Shown one piece after another: positions 18,285 to 25,795 of a stretch of DNA of 38,467 nt. The translations under genes were made by a program, and so were the position numbers. Source of the DNA: Gammaproteobacteria bacterium (GTDB taxonomy: Bacteria > Pseudomonadota > Gammaproteobacteria > GCA-002705445 > GCA-002716945); NCBI GenBank assembly GCA_002698665.1, contig NZZP01000003.1, positions 1-38,467 of the forward strand. The letters run 5' to 3'. How positions within the stretch are numbered: the stretch's first letter is position 1; each line of letters opens with the position of its first letter. The notes beneath the pieces are model-generated. The model searched no databases. It saw only the letters and a list, made by a program, of their open reading frames with translations, and was not told the origin of the DNA.

Positions 18285-19551
18285 TTTTTATTTTCCCTGA
18301 ACTTTTAACAATATATTTCATATTTGTAAGACCATCTAATCCTACAGGTCCTCTGGCATGGAGCTTATCTGTGCTAATTCCAATTTCAGCACCTAAACCA
18401 TATTCGAAACCATCAGCAAATCTTGTAGATGTATTAACCATTACAGAACTAGAGTTAACAAACTTTAAAAATTTTTCGATTGAATTTTTATCAGATGAGA
18501 TTATTGCATCAGTATGCATAGAGCCGTATTTCTCAATATGGCTAATTGCTTCATCAATACTTTCTACAATTTTGACAGCAACTATAGGTGCTAGGAATTC
18601 TTGATACCAGTCTTCTTCTTTTGCTATCTTAATATTATTGTCATACATTCTTGAATTTTTACATCCTCTTATTTCAACACCAAGTGATACATATTTAGCT
18701 AATATTTTTTTTAGACATGACTTTGAAAAATTTTTGTGAACCAACAATGTCTCCATTGCATTACAAACTCCATAACGCTGTGTTTTAGAATTAATACTTA
18801 CATTATATGCATTAATTTTATCTGCAGACTTATCTATGTAAACATGGCAGTTGCCATCTAAATGTTTAATCATTGGAATAGTAGAACATGACATTACCTT
18901 TTCTATTAGACCTTTCCCTCCTCTGGGTATAATTACATCTATATATTCATTCATCTTTAATAATGAAGTTACTGCGGTCCGATCAGTAATACCAACAAGT
19001 TGAACAGCATGAGAATCGAAAGAACATAAGATGAGGGCATTCTTAATATATTTCATAAGGATTTTATTAGTGTTTATTGACTCAGATCCTCCTCTTAAAA
19101 TGACGCTATTACCAGATTTAATACATAATCCAGCAGCATCTATTGTTACGTTAGGTCTGGACTCATAAATCATACCTATAACGCCTAATGGCACTCTCAT
19201 TTTAGAAACAGTTATTCCTGTTTTTTGTTTTTTTCCATCAGAAATAGTAAATAACGTATCTTTTATTTTTATTATCTTAGATAATCCATCTACCATATTT
19301 TGAATCCTTCCTTTGTCTAATAAAAGCCTATCAATCATGCTATTTTGTATTTTATTTTTTTTTGCATTCCTTACGTCTATCAGATTGGCTTTTATAATTT
19401 CCTCTGAGTTTTCTAAAAGAGATTTTGAGAGGACACTCAATACTTTATTCTTAGATGCAGCTGAATAATTACCTGCCATCTTAGATGCTTTATAAGCTTG
19501 CTTACATAACTTCAAAATATATTTATTTGTATCCATTAATATTCCTATCAT
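18280..19551 (-). CDS. proA: Gamma-glutamyl phosphate reductase (start probably internal Met, MDTNKYI)
   Basis: 'RVPLGVIGMIYESRPNVTIDAAGLCIKSGNSVILRGGSE', 'SKTQRYGVCNAMETLLVHK'. Confidence 0.97.
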   Translation of the reverse strand: MIGILMDTNKYILKLCKQAYKASKMAGNYSAASKNKVLSVLSKSLLENSEEIIKANLIDVRNAKKNKIQNSMIDRLLLDKGRIQNMVDGLSKIIKIKDTLFTISDGKKQKTGITVSKMRVPLGVIGMIYESRPNVTIDAAGLCIKSGNSVILRGGSESINTNKILMKYIKNALILCSFDSHAVQLVGITDRTAVTSLLKMNEYIDVIIPRGGKGLIEKVMSCSTIPMIKHLDGNCHVYIDKSADKINAYNVSINSKTQRYGVCNAMETLLVHKNFSKSCLKKILAKYVSLGVEIRGCKNSRMYDNNIKIAKEEDWYQEFLAPIVAVKIVESIDEAISHIEKYGSMHTDAIISSDKNSIEKFLKFVNSSSVMVNTSTRFADGFEYGLGAEIGISTDKLHARGPVGLDGLTNMKYIVKSSGKIKN

Positions 19552-20533
19552 TTATGAATGAATATGGTGATTTATTAAGTATAAAAGAAGAGATTAACAA
19601 TTCAAGTTTATGCCAAACATCAGTATGTGAATAACTAGTTTTAATAGACAAATCTATTTCATGGCAGTACTCCATCAATCTCTTTAATAAAGGCTTATCC
19701 AAACTATCGTAAATCTGATAATAGAGATTTTTTCTGAAACTAGGTATATATGGCATAGGTGATACTTCATGATGCAGGCTATATATTTTTTTTAATTCTA
19801 AATTTATTAAGAACAAAATATATACCTCGGGTATTTTAATTGTATGAAGATATTTGAGTATCTTTATGGTTTTAGCAAGATTTTTCTCAAGTAAACAATT
19901 TACGAGATCATATTCATTATACTTATACTCTTTCTGAAGAAGATTAAAATAATCATCAAGATCTTGAACTTCTAGTAAAGACATCTTATATAGTTCTTGA
20001 GATATCGCAGATGTATTGCCTTCATTTTTTTCCATCAATTTTTGAAATTGATTTTCAGAAAAATTAATTTTATTTTTTTGAAATTTTGCCTTCACCCAGT
20101 TTTTTAAATCTAAGCCCTTAAGTTCTGTTACTTCAATAATGTGGCCCGTATTATCAATAATTTTAAACAGGTTAGTTTTCTTGAAAGCTGAAGTTTGTGG
20201 CCCAAGCTTCAAAATAATCTTCAAGTCATCAGGTAAAACAACTGTCTGCAAGAAATCTGTAAGACACTTAGGTATTGAATTAGAAACCACTGCTAATATT
20301 AGAATTTTTTTTTCATTAAATAAAGATAAACTATTAAAATCATCAGATATTATTGAAATATCAAAATCTGAATCTACCACAACTCGTTTAACGAGAGTTT
20401 CATCATGTCTTAACATTCTTTCTAATCTAGATTGAACCTCATTTAACAGATGATATGGATTCCCAAATACGAGATAAATGGGTGAAACCGGTATATTGTT
20501 GTTAACAATGAATTGTTTATAAGTTATTTTCAT
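19523..20533 (-). CDS. holA: DNA polymerase III delta subunit
   Basis: 336 aa, N-term 'PVSPIYLVFGNPYHLLNEVQSRL' and HolA-like architecture; next to proA-nadD-rsfS. Confidence 0.85.
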   Translation of the reverse strand: MKITYKQFIVNNNIPVSPIYLVFGNPYHLLNEVQSRLERMLRHDETLVKRVVVDSDFDISIISDDFNSLSLFNEKKILILAVVSNSIPKCLTDFLQTVVLPDDLKIILKLGPQTSAFKKTNLFKIIDNTGHIIEVTELKGLDLKNWVKAKFQKNKINFSENQFQKLMEKNEGNTSAISQELYKMSLLEVQDLDDYFNLLQKEYKYNEYDLVNCLLEKNLAKTIKILKYLHTIKIPEVYILFLINLELKKIYSLHHEVSPMPYIPSFRKNLYYQIYDSLDKPLLKRLMEYCHEIDLSIKTSYSHTDVWHKLELLISSFILNKSPYSFINDRNINGYK

Positions 20534-20566
20534 ATGATAAATGTCTTAGATTCTATACAATATATC

Positions 20567-21457
20567 ATGGATATCAAAAAAGCTCATAAAGAAATTGGAT
20601 TTATCGGTCTTGGTATTATGGGAAAACCCATGGCTGATAATCTAGTAAAGGCTGGCTTTAATGTTAGTTTTTATGCAAGGCGTAAATTAATAATTGAAGA
20701 TATGATCGCAAAAGGAAGTAAATTTCTACCTAGCGTTTCTGATGTTTCTAAATCATGTAAAATAATTTTTTTAAATTTACCTGAAAGTAAAGATGTTAAG
20801 AATGTTGTGCTTGGAAGAAATGGTTTATATAAAGGGCTTCAGAAAAATACGATTATAATTGATATGAGCACAATATGTCCAAACGTAACTCAAGAGTTAT
20901 CTAATACCCTACTGAAAAAAAATTGTTACTTGATAGATGCACCAGTTTCAGGTGGTGAGATAGGTGCAATAAAAGGTACTTTGTCCATAATGGTAGGAGG
21001 TGACAGACAAAAGTTTCTAAAAATTAAAAGCTTACTAAATACTTTAGGAAAAGATATTACTTACATAGGTAAGTCAGGGTCTGGACAAATAGCTAAAGCA
21101 TGTAATCAAATTTTAGTTGCAGGGACCATGTCGGCTGTTAGTGAAATACTAATATTAGCTGACAAATTAAAATGTGATAAAACTCTTATTAAGAAGGCTT
21201 TAATGGGGGGTTTTGCTAAGAGTAAAATATTAGAAGTACATGGCGAAAGAATGATTAAAAATAATTACAAGCCAGGATTCACCTCTAAACTACACCTTAA
21301 AGATATGATTATAGCTCGTAATTTAGCTCGAAAAGTTGGATTAAAACTAATGGGTGCAAATAGATCGCTTCAGCTTTTAAAACAAGTTAAGAAATCAAAA
21401 CTATCAAATAAAGATTCTTCGATTATACATAAAATGATTATAAAGAAATCAAAATAA
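20567..21457 (+). CDS. 3-hydroxyisobutyrate dehydrogenase/tartronate semialdehyde reductase family oxidoreductase (track start 20513; Met at 20567 preferred)
   Basis: 'IGFIGLGIMGKPMADNLVKAGF', 'IDAPVSGGEIGAIKGTLSIMVGG', 'GSGQIAKACNQILV' are HIBADH family motifs. Confidence 0.92.
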   Translation: MDIKKAHKEIGFIGLGIMGKPMADNLVKAGFNVSFYARRKLIIEDMIAKGSKFLPSVSDVSKSCKIIFLNLPESKDVKNVVLGRNGLYKGLQKNTIIIDMSTICPNVTQELSNTLLKKNCYLIDAPVSGGEIGAIKGTLSIMVGGDRQKFLKIKSLLNTLGKDITYIGKSGSGQIAKACNQILVAGTMSAVSEILILADKLKCDKTLIKKALMGGFAKSKILEVHGERMIKNNYKPGFTSKLHLKDMIIARNLARKVGLKLMGANRSLQLLKQVKKSKLSNKDSSIIHKMIIKKSK

Positions 21458-21496
21458 AGTATTTAAAATATAATCACTATTTTATATAATATCACT

Positions 21497-21898
21497 ATGT
21501 TAGGAAAAAATTTTGAAAATCTACTAAAAAGCAATGGTATCACGCCTACAAAGCAAAGGTTGGAAATAGCTGATTTAATATTTGTTAAGAATCAACATTT
21601 CAACGCAAGTGATTTGATAGATAAAGTCAAAAATGCTGGACTGCCAATATCACAAGCTACAATATACAATACCTTGTGTTTGTTTGAACAAAAAGGTTTG
21701 CTCAAAACTATTAATCTAAATAATGATCACAAATTTTTTGATACAAATTTAGAGCCACATCATCACATGTATAATACTAGCAACAACACACTTACTGATA
21801 TAAGTAATGAAAAAATAAGTTTTTCTAAACTACCTGATATTCCAAAGAACCTTTCAGTTGAACAAACTGAAGTATTAATCAAAGTCAAAAATAAGTAA
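21497..21898 (+). CDS. Fur-superfamily regulator, Irr-like (HHH motif, no CxxC zinc site)
   Basis: 'GITPTKQRLEIADLIF...HFNASDLIDKV...PISQATIYNTLCLFEQKGLL' Fur winged helix; 'EPHHHMY' followed by no CxxC; a single Cys in the whole protein. Confidence 0.85.
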   Translation: MLGKNFENLLKSNGITPTKQRLEIADLIFVKNQHFNASDLIDKVKNAGLPISQATIYNTLCLFEQKGLLKTINLNNDHKFFDTNLEPHHHMYNTSNNTLTDISNEKISFSKLPDIPKNLSVEQTEVLIKVKNK

Positions 21899-21900
21899 TA

Positions 21901-22482
21901 TTAGCTGAAATCATCAGACAACGTCTCAATTACTTTTAGAGACAACTCAGTATGCTTATCATACTGACTATGATCAGTGCCTATTGAGACATTATTTGAA
22001 TCTTTGAATTTACTTACACTAATATCGTCAAGTTCAAATCGAAGAAAATGAACCGCAGAAGTTTTTTCGTCTCTGCTCCTTTCAAGATCCTCATCTGCTA
22101 TAGCAAATATCCGTTTACCATTGTCAATTGATAACCATATATTATTTTCTATATCATGTAGTTTGTTTAGCATAGTTTTACGCTCCGCTACATTTGGGTA
22201 CATAATAAGCATCGTAGCTTTTAAGTTACTGCCATCAGGAATTAATGCACTGTATGCTGATATTTCCTCATCTATTTCTTTGTCATTAAAAATCTTCTCT
22301 ATTCGCAACATTTCCTGAATTTGATACTTAATTGTCTTAAAATCTTCAAATAATAATAATATGTTTTCTCCTATTTTTACTGATCTATGTTCCTTGTGTT
22401 TAATAATTTGTAATTTAATATCATCTCTTTTTTTATCATATTCTTCTAGAGAGAGTAGTTCATCTTTTATTAACTTATTCAT
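21901..22482 (-). CDS. DUF3501 family protein
   Basis: 'LLSLEEYDKKRDDIKLQIIKHKEHRSVKIGENILLLFEDFKTIKYQIQEMLRIEKI' and 'VHFLRFELDD' match DUF3501 as I recall it; adjacent to the Fe-S protein and rubrerythrin. Confidence 0.8.
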   Translation of the reverse strand: MNKLIKDELLSLEEYDKKRDDIKLQIIKHKEHRSVKIGENILLLFEDFKTIKYQIQEMLRIEKIFNDKEIDEEISAYSALIPDGSNLKATMLIMYPNVAERKTMLNKLHDIENNIWLSIDNGKRIFAIADEDLERSRDEKTSAVHFLRFELDDISVSKFKDSNNVSIGTDHSQYDKHTELSLKVIETLSDDFS

Positions 22483-22494
22483 ATATATACCTCC

Positions 22495-23796
22495 TTATAG
22501 CCCATATGCACGTTTAATAAGTGAAATTGGGTGAGTTGCGTTTATTTTTTTGCCAATTGCATTCACTACATGATGAGCCGCTAATGTGCAGTCACTTGTA
22601 ACAAAATCAGACTCTGTTTTCTCAAATTCTCGTACGATAGGCTTTGCAATTTTTATAGCTATCTCATGAGTTTCTTGCTTTACACCATATGTACCGTCAT
22701 GACCGGAGCATCGCTCAATAGAATTAATGGTAGTATTAGGTATCAGCTCAAGTATTTTCTTTGTCAGGGGCCCCATATTCTGGACTCTCTGATGGCATGC
22801 TACTTGGTAAAAAACACTCCCTAAATGATTTTTAAAATCAGTATCCAATAACCCTTTGTTGTGCAATAAAGCAAGATATTCAAATGGATCAAAAATAGAT
22901 TTAGAAATTAGAGATACATCTTTATTTTCTGGAAATAGTAGTGGCAATTCTTGTTTAAACATAAGTATACATGAGGGAACAGGTGCTATGATTTTGTACC
23001 CATCATTTACATATTTCTTAAATATATTGATATTAGACTGCATCATTTTTTCAACTTGAAGCAGATCCCCTAATTCTAATTTAGGCATGCCACAACAATT
23101 ATCTTCTTGTATGACTTTTACGTGAACCTGGTTATGTTCTAAAACAGAAACCAAATCATCTACAACATTTGGCTCATTGTAATTATGGTAACAAGTTGTA
23201 TAAATAGCTACTTTTTGATTAGTTTCAAATGTACTATTCATATTTAAATACTTTGATTTAGCTGTCACACTGGCAAATTTTGGCAATGAAGCATTTCGAT
23301 GGATATGAAGTACTTTCTCAAGAATTAATCTAAAAATCTTTGTATTATTAAAAAAGTTCACAATAGGTGCGATAATTTTCTTAGACGCAAATCTTCCTAA
23401 GTAATCTGTAGATGAAATGATTTTATTTCTAATTGATGCACCTTTTTTATGGTGATTGATAGCTTTAGCACGTAGCATTAAGTGTGGAAAATCTATTTCC
23501 CATTCATGTGGAGGAATGTATGGGCATTTGGTTAGGAAACATAAATCGCATAAGTAGCAATGATCCACTACATCTTGAAATTGCTCATACCGCACACCAT
23601 CAACTTCAAATGTATCTGATTCATCAATCAAATCAAACAGAGTTGGAAATGAGTTACACAAACTGACACATCTTCTACATCCATGGCAGGCGTCAGCAAC
23701 TCTTCTCAATTCTTTCTCAAAAAGCTCTTCGTTAAGATAATCTTTATTCTTCCAATCGACGGCATATCGCGTCGGAGCTTGAAGGCCACCTTCCAT
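22495..23796 (-). CDS. GlpC/HdrD-like (Fe-S)-binding oxidoreductase with two N-terminal 4Fe-4S motifs and CCG-type domains
   Basis: 'CHGCRRCVSLCNSFP', 'CYLCDLCFLTKCPYIPPHEW', 'DNCCGMPKLELGD', 'RCSGHDGTYG'. Confidence 0.9.
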   Translation of the reverse strand: MEGGLQAPTRYAVDWKNKDYLNEELFEKELRRVADACHGCRRCVSLCNSFPTLFDLIDESDTFEVDGVRYEQFQDVVDHCYLCDLCFLTKCPYIPPHEWEIDFPHLMLRAKAINHHKKGASIRNKIISSTDYLGRFASKKIIAPIVNFFNNTKIFRLILEKVLHIHRNASLPKFASVTAKSKYLNMNSTFETNQKVAIYTTCYHNYNEPNVVDDLVSVLEHNQVHVKVIQEDNCCGMPKLELGDLLQVEKMMQSNINIFKKYVNDGYKIIAPVPSCILMFKQELPLLFPENKDVSLISKSIFDPFEYLALLHNKGLLDTDFKNHLGSVFYQVACHQRVQNMGPLTKKILELIPNTTINSIERCSGHDGTYGVKQETHEIAIKIAKPIVREFEKTESDFVTSDCTLAAHHVVNAIGKKINATHPISLIKRAYGL

Positions 23797-23818
23797 AATG
23801 TTTCTCCGGTTAAAAATA

Positions 23819-23844
23819 AACCTCTTATTTAGAAATAAGAGGTT
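23819..23844 (-). terminator. Strong hairpin AACCTCTTATTT-AG-AAATAAGAGGTT with T-rich tail on the minus strand, between rubrerythrin and Fe-S gene
   Basis: Perfect 12-bp arms (23819-23830 / 23833-23844); minus-strand sequence after the stem is TTATTTTTA. Confidence 0.75.
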
Positions 23845-23855
23845 ATAATTTTAGA

Positions 23856-24275
23856 TTAGGAAATAGCTTCCAGTGCTTTTGTGAATCTATTTGCATGAGA
23901 CCTTTCTGCTTTGGCAAGTGTTTCAAACCAATCCGCAATCTCATCAAAACCTTCATCGCGAGCTGTTTTAGCCATGCCAGGATACATATCAGTGTATTCA
24001 TGGGTCTCACCAGCTATCGCAGCTTTAAGATTCATCTCGCTATTACCTATAGGTTCTCCAGTCGCAGGGTCACCGCATTCTTTTTCTAGGTATTCTAAGT
24101 GGCCATGGGCATGACCAGTTTCACCTTCAGCAGTTGATCTAAAAACAGTTGCAACATCGTTTTGTCCTTCAACATCTGCTTTAGCAGCAAAATATAGGTA
24201 TCTTCTGTTGGCTTGTGACTCTCCTGCAAAAGCATCTTTTAGATTTTTTTCAGTTTCTGAACCTTTTAAACTCAT
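23856..24275 (-). CDS. Rubrerythrin, diiron domain only (no C-terminal rubredoxin domain)
   Basis: '[27 protein letters not shown]', '[18 protein letters not shown]', '[26 protein letters not shown]', '[15 protein letters not shown]'; ends with no CxxC pair. Confidence 0.96.
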   Translation of the reverse strand: MSLKGSETEKNLKDAFAGESQANRRYLYFAAKADVEGQNDVATVFRSTAEGETGHAHGHLEYLEKECGDPATGEPIGNSEMNLKAAIAGETHEYTDMYPGMAKTARDEGFDEIADWFETLAKAERSHANRFTKALEAIS

Positions 24276-24332
24276 TTTCTTTCTCCTTATGTGTTCATAA
24301 ACAAATTATATAATCATTGAATGTATGACTAT

Positions 24333-24347
24333 TTAGAATCATTCTAA
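24333..24347. promoter_or_regulatory. ICE/Irr-box-like (also PerR-box-like) palindrome TTAGAAT-C-ATTCTAA
   Basis: Perfect 7-1-7 palindrome. 24332-24348 matches TTTAGAA-N3-TTCTAAA at 13 of 14 defined positions. Overlaps the -10 of the rubrerythrin promoter. Confidence 0.7.
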
Positions 24348-24369
24348 TTTCATATATAATGTTTGTCAA
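24341..24369 (-). promoter_or_regulatory. Putative sigma-70-type promoter of rubrerythrin: TTGACA-N17-TAGAAT
   Basis: Minus strand TTGACA (24369-24364), 17-nt spacer, TAGAAT (24346-24341); AAGGAG SD at 24288-24283. Confidence 0.75.
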
Positions 24370-24392
24370 TACTAATGTGTTAAACTTATAAA
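24363..24392 (+). promoter_or_regulatory. Putative sigma-70-type promoter toward pyrD: TTGTCA-N17/18-TTATAA/TATAAA
   Basis: TTGTCA 24363-24368; TTATAA 24386-24391 or TATAAA 24387-24392; shares its -35 bases with the opposite promoter. Confidence 0.5.
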
Positions 24393-24398
24393 TATAAC

Positions 24399-24411
24399 AA
24401 TGATTATCATT
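24399..24411. promoter_or_regulatory. Fur-box-like palindrome AATGAT-T-ATCATT
   Basis: Perfect 6-1-6 palindrome matching the core of the classical Fur box; lies at the predicted start of pyrD transcription, 13 nt before its ATG. Confidence 0.6.
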
Positions 24412-24424
24412 CTTAATAGCAGCT

Positions 24425-25453
24425 ATGAACTTATCTAAAAATGTATTTGAAATATACAAAAAGATAATATTTTTATTACCACCTGAAACAGCTCATGTAA
24501 TTAGCTTAAATTTAGCTGAAATAGTATTTAAACTATGGCGCAAAAATCAAAGAAAAGAAAATGAGGTCATGCGATCAAAAAAATTTATGGGTATTGAATT
24601 TCCAAATCAATTGGGTTTAGCAGCTGGGTTTGATAAAAACGGAGATTATATAAATTTCATCAGCAACATAGGTCTCGGTTTTATTGAAATAGGCACAGTG
24701 ACGCCTAAACCACAATATGGAAATCCTAAGCCTAGGATTTTTAGATTAATTCAAGATGAAGCAATAATAAATAGTTTAGGTTTTAATAATAAAGGGGTTA
24801 AATATCTTAAAAAAAAATTATCTAAAGTAGAACGAAATCAACCCATCGGTATTAATATAGGAAAAAATAGTACTACGCCTATAATTGATGCTCATAATGA
24901 CTATAAATATTGTATGGATGAAATTTATCATTTAGCTGATTACATCACACTAAATATATCATCACCTAACACTAAGGATCTAAGACAATTACAAGCTGAA
25001 TCATATTTTGATAATTTTTTATATAATATTAAAAACCATCATCAGAAACTCGTCAGTAAATTTAAAAAAAATATTCCATTAATTGTTAAAATATCTCCGG
25101 ATATAGAGGATAATGACTTACAATCTTTATGCAAATTATTGATACGATATGAAGTTGAAGGAATCATTGCAACAAACACGACAATTTCAAAACCTAAAAA
25201 TCTTATCAGCAAGGCTAAACTTCAAAGTGGAGGACTTAGCGGAAAACCCCTACTTGAAAAATCTAATAATCTCATTAAAAAAGTAAAAAATTTAGTTGAT
25301 GATAATATTACTATAATCGGAGCAGGTGGAGTTACCTCTTCAATATCAGCAAATACTAAATTAGAATCTGGCGCAGATTTACTCCAGTTGTATACCGGGT
25401 TAGTTTTTCATGGGACAGACTTAATAAAGGAAATAACTAGAAGTTTTAGATAA
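24425..25453 (+). CDS. pyrD: Dihydroorotate dehydrogenase (quinone), class 2
   Basis: 'GIEFPNQLGLAAGFDKNGDYINFISNIGLGFIEIGTVTPKPQYGNPKPRIFRL', 'NINIGKNSTTP' context, 'LNISSPNTKDLRQLQ', 'NTTISKP...QSGGLSGKPL'. Confidence 0.97.
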   Translation: MNLSKNVFEIYKKIIFLLPPETAHVISLNLAEIVFKLWRKNQRKENEVMRSKKFMGIEFPNQLGLAAGFDKNGDYINFISNIGLGFIEIGTVTPKPQYGNPKPRIFRLIQDEAIINSLGFNNKGVKYLKKKLSKVERNQPIGINIGKNSTTPIIDAHNDYKYCMDEIYHLADYITLNISSPNTKDLRQLQAESYFDNFLYNIKNHHQKLVSKFKKNIPLIVKISPDIEDNDLQSLCKLLIRYEVEGIIATNTTISKPKNLISKAKLQSGGLSGKPLLEKSNNLIKKVKNLVDDNITIIGAGGVTSSISANTKLESGADLLQLYTGLVFHGTDLIKEITRSFR

Positions 25454-25744
25454 TTACTTTGGTTCCCATTTACCAAAAGCCTCTTGGCTTTCAGCCGTAT
25501 TCTTATTTGATGTATCGTTCACAGCTTTAGTTTGCTGATCATATACATATCTAATAAAGTCAATCAATTGATCAAGGATTTCTTTTTGTGCATCTTTAGG
25601 TATTCCAGAAGTAGCAACAATTGACCCTACCACGGCAGATAGATATTGAGCGGCTAATACCGGATCTTCATTAGCCTTATCATAATCTACAAGTACTTTT
25701 TGTAGGCCCTTTATTAATTCTGGTTTTAAAACAATTTCTGCCAT
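25454..25744 (-). CDS. Conserved-looking hypothetical protein, 96 aa
   Basis: Good ORF with upstream intergenic region; no recognised domain. Confidence 0.6.
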   Translation of the reverse strand: MAEIVLKPELIKGLQKVLVDYDKANEDPVLAAQYLSAVVGSIVATSGIPKDAQKEILDQLIDFIRYVYDQQTKAVNDTSNKNTAESQEAFGKWEPK

Positions 25745-25795
25745 AATGTATAATAATCTTAATTATTCGACTAAGTTATTATATAATTATCTATT

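Noticed and set aside
20139-20435. 98-aa ORF opposite holA, and other 60-105 aa antisense ORFs in the track (for example 3486-3803, 15151-15426, 30070-30351)
   Set aside because: All lie within well-supported genes on the other strand and show no domain.
17302-20533. proA located between holA and nadD
   Set aside because: holA/proA/nadD/rsfS proximity is common in gammaproteobacteria, so not reported as novel.
20513-20566. N-terminal extension of the HIBADH-family ORF (MFISYFHMINVLDSIQYI)
   Set aside because: Overlaps the holA start and precedes the usual short lead-in to the GxGxxG motif; Met at 20567 is the more likely start.
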